Shown one piece after another: positions 32,578 through 39,203 of a stretch of 64,000 nucleotides of DNA. Both the position numbers and the translations under genes were made by a program. Numbering within the stretch: position 1 is the first letter of the stretch; every line of letters starts with the position of its first letter. Source of the stretch: GWB2-37-7 sp942492835 (lineage in GTDB: Bacteria > Bacillota > Clostridia > Lutisporales > Lutisporaceae); contig OW818645.1 of NCBI GenBank assembly GCA_942492835.1, positions 310,001-374,000 on the forward strand, in the 5' to 3' direction. Below the pieces are notes generated by a model. The model saw nothing but the letters and a program-made list of their open reading frames with translations. It was not told where the DNA came from and did not search any database.

Positions 32578-33066
32578 TTAAAGCAGGTCAGAAGAAACAC
32601 TTAAAATATAAGGTGCTGCCCCTACATTCCTGCTCATGGCTTCCCGATATGATACTTTTACACAATCTCGTCCGTCGCATTGTTTTCTTGGGTATTTTTT
32701 TATGTCCTGATATTCTTCTGATAAATCAATTAGAGGGAAAAACATAAAATTGGAATCAATATTTGCTTCCTCAAGATCCAACTCTTCCTCATCGTCGCAA
32801 AGATCATTTTCAATAAAAAATTTTCTAGCCTGTTCCTCTGAATCCGCCACTATAGAGTAATATTCATCTTTAAATACCTTGCTCATAATTTCCTCACCAT
32901 CTTCCTTGGGTTTCTGATCTGGTATACCTCTGTTGCAAGGCTCTGCGTTCGGCATCTCGTACATTCTACTTACCTCCCTGTCTAAATATTTACAATCGCT
33001 TCTAATTTCCATAATAGCTAGGCCGACAACATAAGCCACTAGCCCTAATATCGCCAACATCTCCAT
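32578..33066 (-). CDS. Membrane-anchored hypothetical protein (162 aa)
   Basis: 162 residues. Residues 1-20 form a membrane segment (MLAILGLVAYVVGLAIMEI). From about residue 62 (MSKVFKDEYYSIVADSEEQARKFF) a second part begins that has its own possible ATG with GAGGAA upstream, so two products from one frame are possible. The end is PAYLRD-free and Cys-poor except CDGRDCVKV. Unknown function. Confidence 0.4.
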   Translation of the reverse strand: MEMLAILGLVAYVVGLAIMEIRSDCKYLDREVSRMYEMPNAEPCNRGIPDQKPKEDGEEIMSKVFKDEYYSIVADSEEQARKFFIENDLCDDEEELDLEEANIDSNFMFFPLIDLSEEYQDIKKYPRKQCDGRDCVKVSYREAMSRNVGAAPYILSVSSDLL

Positions 33067-33067
33067 A

Positions 33068-33307
33068 CTATCCTCGTAGCTCTGCTAAACATGCAGGACA
33101 TATATTTTTGCCTTTATGTTCTTTTATGTCTTTGATTTGTCCACAGAACACACATCCAGGCTTGTACTTTCTTAGAATAATGTGTTCTCCATCTACAAAT
33201 ATCTCCAAAGAGTCGCCCTCGTTGATATTCAGCGTTCTTCTTGTTTCTATTGGTATTACCACCCTGCCTAACTCATCTACTTTTCTTACGATTCCTGTTG
33301 ATTTCAT
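33068..33307 (-). CDS. AbrB-family transcription regulator with zinc knuckle
   Basis: The ATG at 33305-33307 is chosen for GGAGG 7 bases upstream. 79 residues: residues 1-45 are the swapped-hairpin AbrB/SpoVT DNA-binding domain (MKSTGIVRKVDELGRVVIPIETRRTLNI), and the tail has CVFCGQI ... ICPACLAEL, a zinc ribbon. It binds DNA as a transition-state type regulator. This AbrB-plus-ribbon form is common in Clostridia phages. Confidence 0.85.
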   Translation of the reverse strand: MKSTGIVRKVDELGRVVIPIETRRTLNINEGDSLEIFVDGEHIILRKYKPGCVFCGQIKDIKEHKGKNICPACLAELRG

Positions 33308-33320
33308 CTTTTTTCCTCCC

Positions 33321-33500
33321 TTAAACAATATTGATTTTTCTTATGTTTAATACATTTTCACTTGTGTTGTCTACTTGAATATAGGCTATTGATTTTACGG
33401 TCCCCTGGTTATGTCTCATTAGCATTTTATGTATATACGTCAACTCTTCTTCATTAAGTCCTTCCAAATTCTCTATTATTGCAGATTTAATGTCTTCCAC
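33321..33500 (-). CDS. Small phage protein (59 aa), GTG start
   Basis: 59 residues from GTG, with AAGGAG 8 bases upstream. MEDIKSAIIENLEGLNEEELTYIHKMLMRHNQ then a beta-like C-terminus SIAYIQVDNTSENVLNI. The helical N-terminus could be an interaction domain. It lies between the HNH gene and the AbrB gene. Unknown function. Confidence 0.5.
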   Translation of the reverse strand: MEDIKSAIIENLEGLNEEELTYIHKMLMRHNQGTVKSIAYIQVDNTSENVLNIRKINIV

Positions 33501-33513
33501 TGTATCAGCTCCT

Positions 33514-34077
33514 TCATGGCATTAGCCATCTTAATATTTGCTCCTGTGTAGACACCAAGCCTAGACTTGTCAGTTTTCCTTTTAGCCAGCCTTTTAAAAA
33601 TTGTCTCTCTATTTGCTCTGTTGTTATTGTCTGTAATTCCTCTGCTATAGTCTCTGCATGGTAATAGCCTATATCGTCAGGGAAAAGCTGTATTATCCGC
33701 ATTTTTAATATGTTTGTTGCTTTTGCTATAGATTCTTCGTCTTCATGCAGCCTGTATGGATGATTCCTCTCACTTGTATGTAATATGTTTATTGGTATGT
33801 CTAGACCGTTTTGGCTTCTATGCTTGATGTGGTGTCCTTGGTTTGCTCCTGGTAGGTGGTCTAGTTCGTCTCTTCCTTCGCTTCTTTCTCTTGCTATCTT
33901 CATAACAGCTTCTGGTATAGGCTTTGATGTTGCTCTCCTGGACTTGTTGCGACTTTTTTTACTATTGTGCTGGACTTTCTGCCCTTGCGATTTTGCTTTT
34001 AGTGGAGTTTTTCTTTGTAGTCCTTTGTATGTCTTTTTCTTTGTCTTTGTAGGCTTGGGTACTGCATGTATGTTCAA
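33514..34077 (-). CDS. HNH endonuclease-like phage protein, TTG start
   Basis: 187 residues from TTG (34075-34077), with AGGAGGA 7 bases upstream. Very basic N-terminus (residues 1-55), then an HNH core: DHLPGANQGHHIKHRSQNGLDIPINILHTSERNHPYRLHEDEE (about residues 72-115), with His pairs, the Asn of NILH and His of NHP. It is a nuclease-like protein. Its ribosome-binding site overlaps the -35 box of the divergent plus-strand promoter. Confidence 0.7.
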   Translation of the reverse strand: MNIHAVPKPTKTKKKTYKGLQRKTPLKAKSQGQKVQHNSKKSRNKSRRATSKPIPEAVMKIARERSEGRDELDHLPGANQGHHIKHRSQNGLDIPINILHTSERNHPYRLHEDEESIAKATNILKMRIIQLFPDDIGYYHAETIAEELQTITTEQIERQFLKGWLKGKLTSLGLVSTQEQILRWLMP

Positions 34078-34081
34078 TTGC

Positions 34082-34110
34082 TTGTCCTCCTATCGTGCAA
34101 ATGGTAAAAT
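34082..34110 (+). promoter_or_regulatory. Repeat-module promoter 1 (TTGTCC-N17-TAAAAT)
   Basis: TTGTCC 34082-34087, TAAAAT 34105-34110, 17-base spacer, followed by GTTGTAGAAAGG leading to the gene at 34134. The same sequence recurs at 34848 and 35251. Confidence 0.7.
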
Positions 34111-34133
34111 GTTGTAGAAAGGTGGTGATTACC

Positions 34134-34565
34134 GTGAGATTAAATCTCGATTGTATTCGTGACATTTTACTTATCATAGAAGAAGAACAAACCATGCAAA
34201 AGATTGACCAATCAATTCTTGGTGAATCTGGTGTGATGGAAACTGGAATGGTGAAGCCTATGTACGACAATCAGTTTCTTTCCCACGTTAAACTGCAAGA
34301 TTATCCTTCAGATGATATTTTCTATAGCATTAAACAACTTGGTGAAAGTGGTTTACTTGATGTAGATGATAGCGTTTTACAGGGTGGTCGTCAGTTTTAT
34401 GAAATTTTAGATATCACCCCATATGGTCACGAATTTATTTCAAACTTAAAAAGCAATACTGTATGGGAAAAAGTAAAGTCAATAATTAAAAGTGTAAACG
34501 GAGCTTCTTTGTCTGTTATTACAAAGGTAGCTGCCGAAACTTTATTGAAACAAATTTTATCTTGA
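34134..34565 (+). CDS. DUF2513-family protein, GTG start
   Basis: 143 residues. The GTG at 34134 is chosen because GGTGG lies 8 bases upstream and the family begins M/V-RLNLDCIRDILLIIEE. Typical family features follow: DDIFYSIKQLGESGLLDVDD, YEILDITPYGHEFISNLKS and TVWEKVKSIIKSV. It has a helix-turn-helix-like layout; function unknown. It is driven by promoter 1 of the repeated module and ends 8 bases inside the converging minus-strand gene. Confidence 0.85.
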   Translation: MRLNLDCIRDILLIIEEEQTMQKIDQSILGESGVMETGMVKPMYDNQFLSHVKLQDYPSDDIFYSIKQLGESGLLDVDDSVLQGGRQFYEILDITPYGHEFISNLKSNTVWEKVKSIIKSVNGASLSVITKVAAETLLKQILS

Positions 34566-34811
34566 CCTCCCGATCACTTCTTGATACGAAACTCTATGTC
34601 CGCCGAGTTTTCCGCCTATATCAGATTCGGCGGTTATTCTTTTCACAATTTCTTCACCGCAATATTTATCCTGCATATCTTTAGTGTTAAAGTAGCAAAC
34701 AATATCTCGGCTTAATGTATTAAGTATGTCTGTAGCAAGCAAAGCAGGAATTTCATGTTTCTTCAGTACGTTAATCAGCTCTACTTTTACTTGCTCTACT
34801 TTATGACTCAA
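34557..34811 (-). CDS. Hypothetical small protein (84 aa), TTG start
   Basis: The TTG at 34809-34811 is preceded by GAGGTG and AGAGAG, the same leader as the TTG gene at 35063-35218; a GTG three codons upstream overlaps that ribosome-binding site. 84 residues: SHKVEQVKVELINVLKKHEIPALLATDILNTLSRDIVCYFN, helical. It converges on, and overlaps by 9 bases, the DUF2513 gene. No recognised family. Confidence 0.45.
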   Translation of the reverse strand: MSHKVEQVKVELINVLKKHEIPALLATDILNTLSRDIVCYFNTKDMQDKYCGEEIVKRITAESDIGGKLGGHRVSYQEVIGRSR

Positions 34812-34847
34812 CTCTCTCACCTCACTTTCTTAGTTTGTTGATTATAG

Positions 34848-34876
34848 TTGTCCTCCATATCCGATAATGGTACAAT
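34848..34876 (+). promoter_or_regulatory. Repeat-module promoter 2 (TTGTCC-N17-TACAAT)
   Basis: TTGTCC 34848-34853 and TACAAT 34871-34876 with a 17-base spacer, followed by TTGAAGGGAGGTG. Same layout as modules 1 and 3. Confidence 0.65.
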
Positions 34877-34890
34877 TTGGTTGAAGGGAG

Positions 34891-35097
34891 GTGTTTAATA
34901 TAGTTGCGCAAGATATTGAAAACATAAGAGAAAAGGTTGCTAAAGAAATCCTTCGAGAAATTCAGCTTAATAATAAACTTAATCACACGATTCCAAATGG
35001 AGCTAACGAAGCTATAATAAATCTTTCGTCTAAAGTATGTGCTAGAATGCTTGAAGAGTTTATTAAAGACTATCCGAAATCTCATTTAATTCCTTAG
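34891..35097 (+). CDS. Small helical protein (68 aa), start uncertain
   Basis: The frame begins at GTG (34891), which overlaps the ribosome-binding site GGGAGG. Aligning the leader with modules 1 and 3, the expected start would be at ATA (34900-34902), so the ATG may have mutated. The protein reads AQDIENIREKVAKEILREIQLNNKLNH... a helical domain with charged faces. Its 3' end overlaps the minus-strand gene at 35063-35218 by 35 bases. Function unknown. Confidence 0.45.
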   Translation: MFNIVAQDIENIREKVAKEILREIQLNNKLNHTIPNGANEAIINLSSKVCARMLEEFIKDYPKSHLIP

Positions 35098-35218
35098 CCC
35101 AACTTTCGAAGCTTTCATGAATTAATTGCCTTATTATATTTGGCTGTTCTTTGAGTTGCTGCTCAAGCTCAGCTATCTTTTTTTCGAGTTCTTCAACTTT
35201 TTTTTCTAGTGCATTCAA
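35063..35218 (-). CDS. Coiled-coil small protein (51 aa), TTG start
   Basis: 51 residues from TTG, with GAGGTG 6 bases upstream. MNALEKKVEELEKKIAELEQQLKEQ is a clear heptad coiled coil of about 25 residues; the rest is helical (IIRQLIHESFESWAKELNEIS). It converges with and overlaps the plus-strand gene. A coiled-coil regulator or adaptor is possible. Confidence 0.45.
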   Translation of the reverse strand: MNALEKKVEELEKKIAELEQQLKEQPNIIRQLIHESFESWAKELNEISDSL

Positions 35219-35250
35219 CTCTCTCACCTCACTTTCTTAGTTTGATATGC

Positions 35251-35279
35251 TTGTCCCTCTATTCCACAAATGGTAAAAT
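35251..35279 (+). promoter_or_regulatory. Repeat-module promoter 3 (TTGTCC-N17-TAAAAT)
   Basis: TTGTCC 35251-35256 and TAAAAT 35274-35279 with a 17-base spacer, followed by GTTGTAGAAAGGAGGTG, nearly identical to module 1. Confidence 0.7.
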
Positions 35280-35301
35280 GTTGTAGAAAGGAGGTGTGTT
35301 T

Positions 35302-35502
35302 ATGAATAATACTGTTGTCCATGAATTGACAATGCTTTACTTAAAAACTTCTAGTGTTATAAGTCCCTCTGTTCCTGCAGAAGAATATGCTGACTTATAT
35401 ATTCAAACTTATAAGGCTATATCTGTAAGCTTTCAAGAACTAAAGGGCGCTAGACCAGTAGCAAGAAAAGCTGGAGTAATAAATAAGGGATGCGATAAAT
35501 AG
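35302..35502 (+). CDS. Small protein (66 aa) under the repeated promoter
   Basis: The ATG at 35302 has AGGAGG about 8 bases upstream. 66 residues (NNTVVHELTMLYLKTSSVISPSVPAEEYADLYIQTYKAI...) with a basic C-terminus (ARPVARKAGVINKGCDK). Helical. No family recognised. It ends one base from the converging minus-strand gene. Confidence 0.5.
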   Translation: MNNTVVHELTMLYLKTSSVISPSVPAEEYADLYIQTYKAISVSFQELKGARPVARKAGVINKGCDK

Positions 35503-35503
35503 C

Positions 35504-35701
35504 CTAGTATTCTTCATGTAGCTGTGTGCACTCTAAGACAACTCTTTTCGCCAAATCGAGGACTTGGAGTGCACCTTGTACGCTATAGTCGCATAAGTTA
35601 TTGAGTATTGCACTAATTATCTTTTCCATCTCATTATCGATTAATGGCACAATTCCTGAGTCGCATACGGTTTCTTTCATATCAAACGGACTTTCGTTCA
35701 T
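35504..35701 (-). CDS. Small protein (65 aa)
   Basis: 65 residues (MNESPFDMKETVCDSGIVPLIDNEMEKIISAILNNLCDYSVQGALQVLDLAKRVV...), helical; GAGGTGAG precedes its ATG. The C-terminal half (IISAILNNL ... LQVLDLAKRVVLECTQ) resembles short helical proteins found in Firmicutes integrative elements. No named family. It converges tail-to-tail with the gene ending at 35502. Confidence 0.5.
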   Translation of the reverse strand: MNESPFDMKETVCDSGIVPLIDNEMEKIISAILNNLCDYSVQGALQVLDLAKRVVLECTQLHEEY

Positions 35702-35743
35702 TCTCTTCTCACCTCCCTTAGCTTGATATGCTTGTCCACTAGC

Positions 35744-35923
35744 TTACTTGTCCGTAAATGGCTTCGATTCTATCCATGTCTCTATTTCTGCAACTTTCAA
35801 TAAATAATCCCTGCCATTTGGCAAGTAAGCCTTAAGCTCACCGCTATGTATGGCTTTATAGAATGTATCTTTGCCTATTCTATATTGTTGTACAGCTTCT
35901 TTAATTTTTATGAAGTTTTTCAT
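35744..35923 (-). CDS. Excisionase-like MerR/HTH DNA-binding protein
   Basis: The ATG at 35921-35923 is chosen for GAGTGG upstream. 59 residues: KNFIKIKEAVQQYRIGKDTFYKAIHSGELKAYLPNGRDYLLKVAEIETWIESK is the small winged helix of excisionase/HTH_17 proteins (IKEAVQQYRIGKDTFYKAI, then LKAYLPN...YLLKVAEIETWI). It might be a recombination directionality factor or a plain regulator. Its location near the recombinase end favours the former, but this is inference. Confidence 0.65.
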   Translation of the reverse strand: MKNFIKIKEAVQQYRIGKDTFYKAIHSGELKAYLPNGRDYLLKVAEIETWIESKPFTDK

Positions 35924-36022
35924 CAATACCACTCCCTAAAGTTTTATTTTGCTTTAGTATGGTATATATTGGTTTCTATTATGTATTAGTGTATGCTTGT
36001 CCACTAGTAAGTAATAGGCTAG

Positions 36023-36232
36023 CTATTTGTATTCTTGCTTGATAATGTGTTTATGTAGGTTTTGTTCATTCTTTATTTGTTTTTTGACTTGTATATCGAG
36101 CCAAGCTTCATATACAGCAGTATCAAAGTCTCTCATTACTTGTTGAATTTCCTCCTCAGTTTTAGCAGATGGCGGCATAATTATTATTGTTGCATTTCCT
36201 GATTTCTTTATTATTGGTTCAGTTTGCGCCAT
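36023..36232 (-). CDS. Small hypothetical protein (69 aa)
   Basis: The ATG at 36230-36232 (MAQTEPIIKKSGNATIIIMPPSAKTEEEIQQVMRDFDTAVYEAW) is preceded by GAGGTG. The N-terminus has a short beta stretch, the rest is helical and basic at the end (KKQIKNEQNLHKHIIKQ). No family recognised. It lies just downstream of the XRE regulator, with its stop at the TTGTCC repeat. Confidence 0.45.
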   Translation of the reverse strand: MAQTEPIIKKSGNATIIIMPPSAKTEEEIQQVMRDFDTAVYEAWLDIQVKKQIKNEQNLHKHIIKQEYK

Positions 36233-36297
36233 GTTACTCACCTCGTTAATATCTATGATAATTCTGGTTTGTACTATGCTTTGTTTATTAAATAGGC

Positions 36298-36576
36298 TCA
36301 TACTGCTTGTCCATTTTTATTAGCGCGCATGTTTTTCTGCTGAGAGTAGAACAGAATTTCTATTGTTGGTCTTACCAGTTTCATGCGTCTAGATTTAGCA
36401 CGCTCATCATATACTTTACAAAGAGAGTCTGATATCTTTTTCATCGTCCCTTTTGAGGGGTTTTCCTTTTCTCCAACAGCAAGAAGCCTTATATAACTTC
36501 TCGTGTAGCCTGCTTCTTTTGCAACACTTGCATAAGTTAGCTTCAAGTCATTTATGTAAATAGCTAGTTTAGTCAT
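36298..36576 (-). CDS. XRE-family regulator (Cro-like), divergent
   Basis: The ATG at 36574-36576 is preceded by AGGAGG. 92 residues: residues 1-55 form an XRE helix-turn-helix (LAIYINDLKLTYASVAKEAGYTRSYIRLLAVGEKENPSKGTMKKISDSL); the rest is basic. It faces a repressor gene on the opposite strand across four operators, as in a lysogeny switch. The HTH is short, so it may be the Cro or Cro-like partner. Confidence 0.75.
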   Translation of the reverse strand: MTKLAIYINDLKLTYASVAKEAGYTRSYIRLLAVGEKENPSKGTMKKISDSLCKVYDERAKSRRMKLVRPTIEILFYSQQKNMRANKNGQAV

Positions 36577-36592
36577 TTTCACACCTCCTTTG

Positions 36593-36607
36593 TAAACTGT
36601 GAGTTTA
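36593..36607. promoter_or_regulatory. Repressor operator O1
   Basis: TAAACTGTGAGTTTA, a 15-base near-perfect palindrome, directly before the minus-strand XRE gene. Confidence 0.7.
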
Positions 36608-36615
36608 TAGTAACA

Positions 36616-36630
36616 TAAACTCACAGTTTA
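36616..36630. promoter_or_regulatory. Repressor operator O2
   Basis: TAAACTCACAGTTTA, the same palindrome as O1 in reverse orientation, 8 bases away. Confidence 0.7.
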
Positions 36631-36668
36631 CACCAAACCTATATTAACTGTATTATTACTCATGAGCG

Positions 36669-36683
36669 TAAACTGTCAGTTTG
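36669..36683. promoter_or_regulatory. Repressor operator O3
   Basis: TAAACTGTCAGTTTG, a third copy with one outer mismatch, between the two divergent genes. Confidence 0.65.
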
Positions 36684-36708
36684 TACTTGCTATTTTCTCA
36701 ATTTATCA

Positions 36709-36737
36709 TTGATTATTGCTTACTAATAGTTTATAAT
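36709..36737 (+). promoter_or_regulatory. Promoter of the repressor gene
   Basis: TTGATT 36709-36714, TATAAT 36732-36737, 17-base spacer, with operator O4 just behind it. Confidence 0.65.
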
Positions 36738-36738
36738 G

Positions 36739-36753
36739 TAAACTGATAGTACA
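36739..36753. promoter_or_regulatory. Repressor operator O4
   Basis: TAAACTGATAGTACA, a degenerate copy of the TAAACTGTNAGTTTA palindrome just after the repressor promoter -10. Confidence 0.55.
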
Positions 36754-36769
36754 CAAAGGAGATGTGAAA

Positions 36770-37126
36770 ATGCTTAAAGATAATATTAAAAAGTATAGGG
36801 ACAATAAGGGTCTGGGGGTTAACGAATTGGCTCGACGTGCAGGCGTTACAGGTCCTTATATAAGCAGCTTAGAAAGTGGCATAAAGACTAATCCGAGCCG
36901 CAGTGTATTAAATAGAATTGCAGAAGCGCTAGATGTTAAAATAGCTGATTTACTTGAAGAAAGCGATACTGTTATTTGGGAAGATAGAAATATTCCTGAA
37001 TTGTTAAAAAATGAAGGAGTAGAATTAATAGCTATAGCAAAGGAGTTTGCTGATTCGGGTTTAACTCTAGACGAAATAAAAACAATTCTATCAGCTGTAA
37101 AGGCTACAAAAAATTTTAGCAAATAG
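36770..37126 (+). CDS. XRE-family phage repressor (cI-like)
   Basis: The ATG at 36770 is preceded by AAGGAG 8 bases upstream. 118 residues: residues 1-60 are an XRE HTH (LKDNIKKYRDNKGLGVNELARRAGVTGPYISSLESG), then a helical C-terminus with LTLDEIKTILSAVKA. Four TAAACT-type operators and its own promoter lie before it. Stop to recombinase start is 15 bases, so the two are probably one transcript. It should keep the element quiet. Confidence 0.85.
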   Translation: MLKDNIKKYRDNKGLGVNELARRAGVTGPYISSLESGIKTNPSRSVLNRIAEALDVKIADLLEESDTVIWEDRNIPELLKNEGVELIAIAKEFADSGLTLDEIKTILSAVKATKNFSK

Positions 37127-37141
37127 AATTTAGGAGGAGAC

Positions 37142-38653
37142 ATGGAACGGGTTTGTATTTACTTAAGAAAATCAAGAGAAGATATTGATGCTGAAAAAAT
37201 AAATGAATTGGAGACTCTCTCTAAACACAGACGTACCTTATTAAAGCTCGCAAAAGATAAATCTTATAATATTGTGCATATATACGAGGAGCTTGCATCT
37301 GGTGAGAGCTTAGTTTTTCGCTCAGAGATGATGAAGTTGCTGAAGGATGTTGAGTCAAAACTGTACAACGCTGTATTAGTTATGGATGTTGATAGATTAG
37401 GACGCGGCGACATGGAAGAACAAGGACTTATTCTAAAGACTTTTAAAAACAGTAATACAAAAATTATTACTCCACGTAAAATATATGATCTAAATGATGA
37501 ATTTGATGAAGAGTATTCTGAATTTGAAGCGTTCATGGCTCGGAAAGAGCTAAAAATCATCAATAGACGACTTCAACGAGGAAGAATTCGTTCGATTGAG
37601 GAAGGTAACTATCTAGGTACGAATGCTCCGATTGGATATGAATTTGAATATATAGGCAAGGAACGCATACTAAAAATATCAGAACAGAACGCAGAGATAA
37701 TAAGAATAATATTTGAGCTTTATGTAAAAGGTGATGGAGCTCACAAGGTTGCTACTACACTTAATAAAATGGGCTATAAGTCGGCGACAGGTATCGAATG
37801 GAGCAATAGCTCTGTTCTTAATATTATTAAGAATCCAATATATGCAGGATATGTTACCTGGAAAAAAGTTCTCCATGATCGAATTAAAAATGAAAGAAAA
37901 CTGCAACCAAAAGCCTCGTGGATAGTAGCTAAAGGCAAACATGAATCAATTGTATCTGACGAACTTTATAATAGAGCAAAGGAAATTTTAGAAAAACGGT
38001 ATCATATACCTTATAATACAAAGTTAACCAATCCACTTTCAGGATTAATTGTATGCGCTAACTGCGGCTCAACAATGATTCTTCGTCCATATCCCAATTG
38101 TGATTCTCATATCATCTGCCTTGGAAAATGCGGGAATAAAAGTAGTAAATTTAAATATATCGAAGAAAAGATACTTGAAGAATTGGATAACTTATTAAGC
38201 AACTATAAGATTCAATATGACAATGTGAAATGTGATAATAATAGCATGTTATTTGAGACATATAAAAAGCAACTAAAATCTATTGAAACTGAATTAAGTG
38301 AAATAGAAAAGCAAAAAAACAATCTGCATGACCTACTAGAACGCGAAATTTATGATATAGAAACGTACATATCGCGCTCAAATATACTTGCAACTCGTAC
38401 TGGGTTGTTAAACGAAGATTTTGAGAAAATAATTCAGTTAAATCATGAAGAAGAGTTTAGGGTATCAGCAAAAAACAGTATAATACCACAAATTGAATCT
38501 GCTTTGCAAACTTATATGAGTTCTGATGATGCATATCGTAAAAATCTAATACTAAAGTCAGTTATCGAAAAAGTAGTGTATAAGAAAGAAAAAAGCCAAA
38601 GAAATGATGAATTTACTTTGACTATATATCCTAAACAAAATATGTATAGCTAG
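37142..38653 (+). CDS. Large serine recombinase, SpoIVCA-like (sigK element excision)
   Basis: 503 residues. The N-terminal 150 residues are the resolvase catalytic domain: catalytic Ser11 in YLRKSREDID, VLVMDVDRLGRGD around residues 80-92. The recombinase domain follows (APIGYEFEYIGKERI...AEIIRIIFELYVKGDGAHKVATTLN), then a zinc ribbon with VCANCGSTM ... CLGKCGNK, and a coiled C-terminal region. Its last codons lie about 10 bases from the sigK junction. Known: SpoIVCA-type enzymes excise the element from sigK in the mother cell. Regulation by a mother-cell sigma factor was not visible in the sequence. Confidence 0.92.
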   Translation: MERVCIYLRKSREDIDAEKINELETLSKHRRTLLKLAKDKSYNIVHIYEELASGESLVFRSEMMKLLKDVESKLYNAVLVMDVDRLGRGDMEEQGLILKTFKNSNTKIITPRKIYDLNDEFDEEYSEFEAFMARKELKIINRRLQRGRIRSIEEGNYLGTNAPIGYEFEYIGKERILKISEQNAEIIRIIFELYVKGDGAHKVATTLNKMGYKSATGIEWSNSSVLNIIKNPIYAGYVTWKKVLHDRIKNERKLQPKASWIVAKGKHESIVSDELYNRAKEILEKRYHIPYNTKLTNPLSGLIVCANCGSTMILRPYPNCDSHIICLGKCGNKSSKFKYIEEKILEELDNLLSNYKIQYDNVKCDNNSMLFETYKKQLKSIETELSEIEKQKNNLHDLLEREIYDIETYISRSNILATRTGLLNEDFEKIIQLNHEEEFRVSAKNSIIPQIESALQTYMSSDDAYRKNLILKSVIEKVVYKKEKSQRNDEFTLTIYPKQNMYS

Positions 38654-39095
38654 TTGATGGCATTTCGTTGCCTTCCTTGTCTATACCAATAGGATCATGC
38701 AAAGATACTTCAGCTTTTATTTTTTTTGCGGCTCTTATGGTCATTAATATCTCATTTTCTATGCATCTGGCAGCATATGTTGCAAGTCTTGCACCCTTTA
38801 AATCGTCAAAGGTTATTATTGCTTTTATTAAACCTATTGTGCCAATAGATATAAGATCGTCGATTTCTCTTCCTGTATTTGAATACTTTTTAACAATATG
38901 AGCAACTAACCGCAGATTTCGCTCTACCAATATATTTTTTGCATCCTCATTGCCTTTTCTGTACTCTTCAAGGTAAAACTGTTCTTCTTCAGGTGATAAA
39001 GGTTGAGGAAAAGAATTTACATTTTGAATGTATCCAAAGAGCAATAATAAATCCTTTATTGTAGCACCAACCATTACTGAAAGAAAAAGCAACAT
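38631..39095 (-). pseudogene. sigK: sigK N-terminal half, interrupted by the element
   Basis: 154 codons, of which 144 are sigma-K: FPQPLSPEEEQFYL, NLRLVAHIVKKY (region 2), LISIGTIGLIKAI, LATYAARCIENEIL and SLHDPIGIDKEGNE. The last 10 codons are element sequence and run into the end of the recombinase gene. Regions 3 and 4 (promoter -35 recognition) are missing here. The ATG at 39095 has AGGAGGTG upstream. Function after excision: mother-cell sigma factor of late sporulation. A possible CATATTAT -10-like box lies at 39128-39135 but no matching -35. Confidence 0.9.
38661..38672. other. Attachment-site junction inside sigK
   Basis: On the minus strand the bases read GGC AAC GAA ATG (Gly-Asn-Glu-Met); sigma-K identity ends after Glu at 38664. 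The centre AACGA corresponds to the AATGA 5-base core of the B. subtilis skin sites. The partner site should lie at the far (left) end of the element. Confidence 0.7.
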
Positions 39096-39203
39096 TCATG
39101 CACACCTCCTATTTTATGTCACCTTAAATAATATGTAACTAGACAATAAAATGTGCATGTATTAATTTGAATTTCTTTCAAAGATAAGAATAATTCCTCA
39201 TAA

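Larger units (their letters stand above)
1..38669. mobile_element. skin-like prophage element inserted in sigK (right part)
   Basis: The element runs from the window's left edge to a junction inside sigK near 38661-38669. Seen directly: a lambda-like head module, a P2-like contractile tail module, an accessory/replication region, a repressor region and a terminal large serine recombinase next to a sigK reading frame that loses its sigma-K match at the recombinase end. Known: B. subtilis and Clostridioides difficile carry skin elements at this place in sigK that are excised by a dedicated serine recombinase. Inference: excision here would rebuild sigK. The left end and the 3' half of sigK are outside the window, and so, apparently, are any lysis genes. 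Confidence 0.9.

Noticed and set aside
39128..39170. Sigma-E promoter before sigK
   Set aside because: CATATTAT fits a -10 but no -35 of the right type lies at the proper distance.
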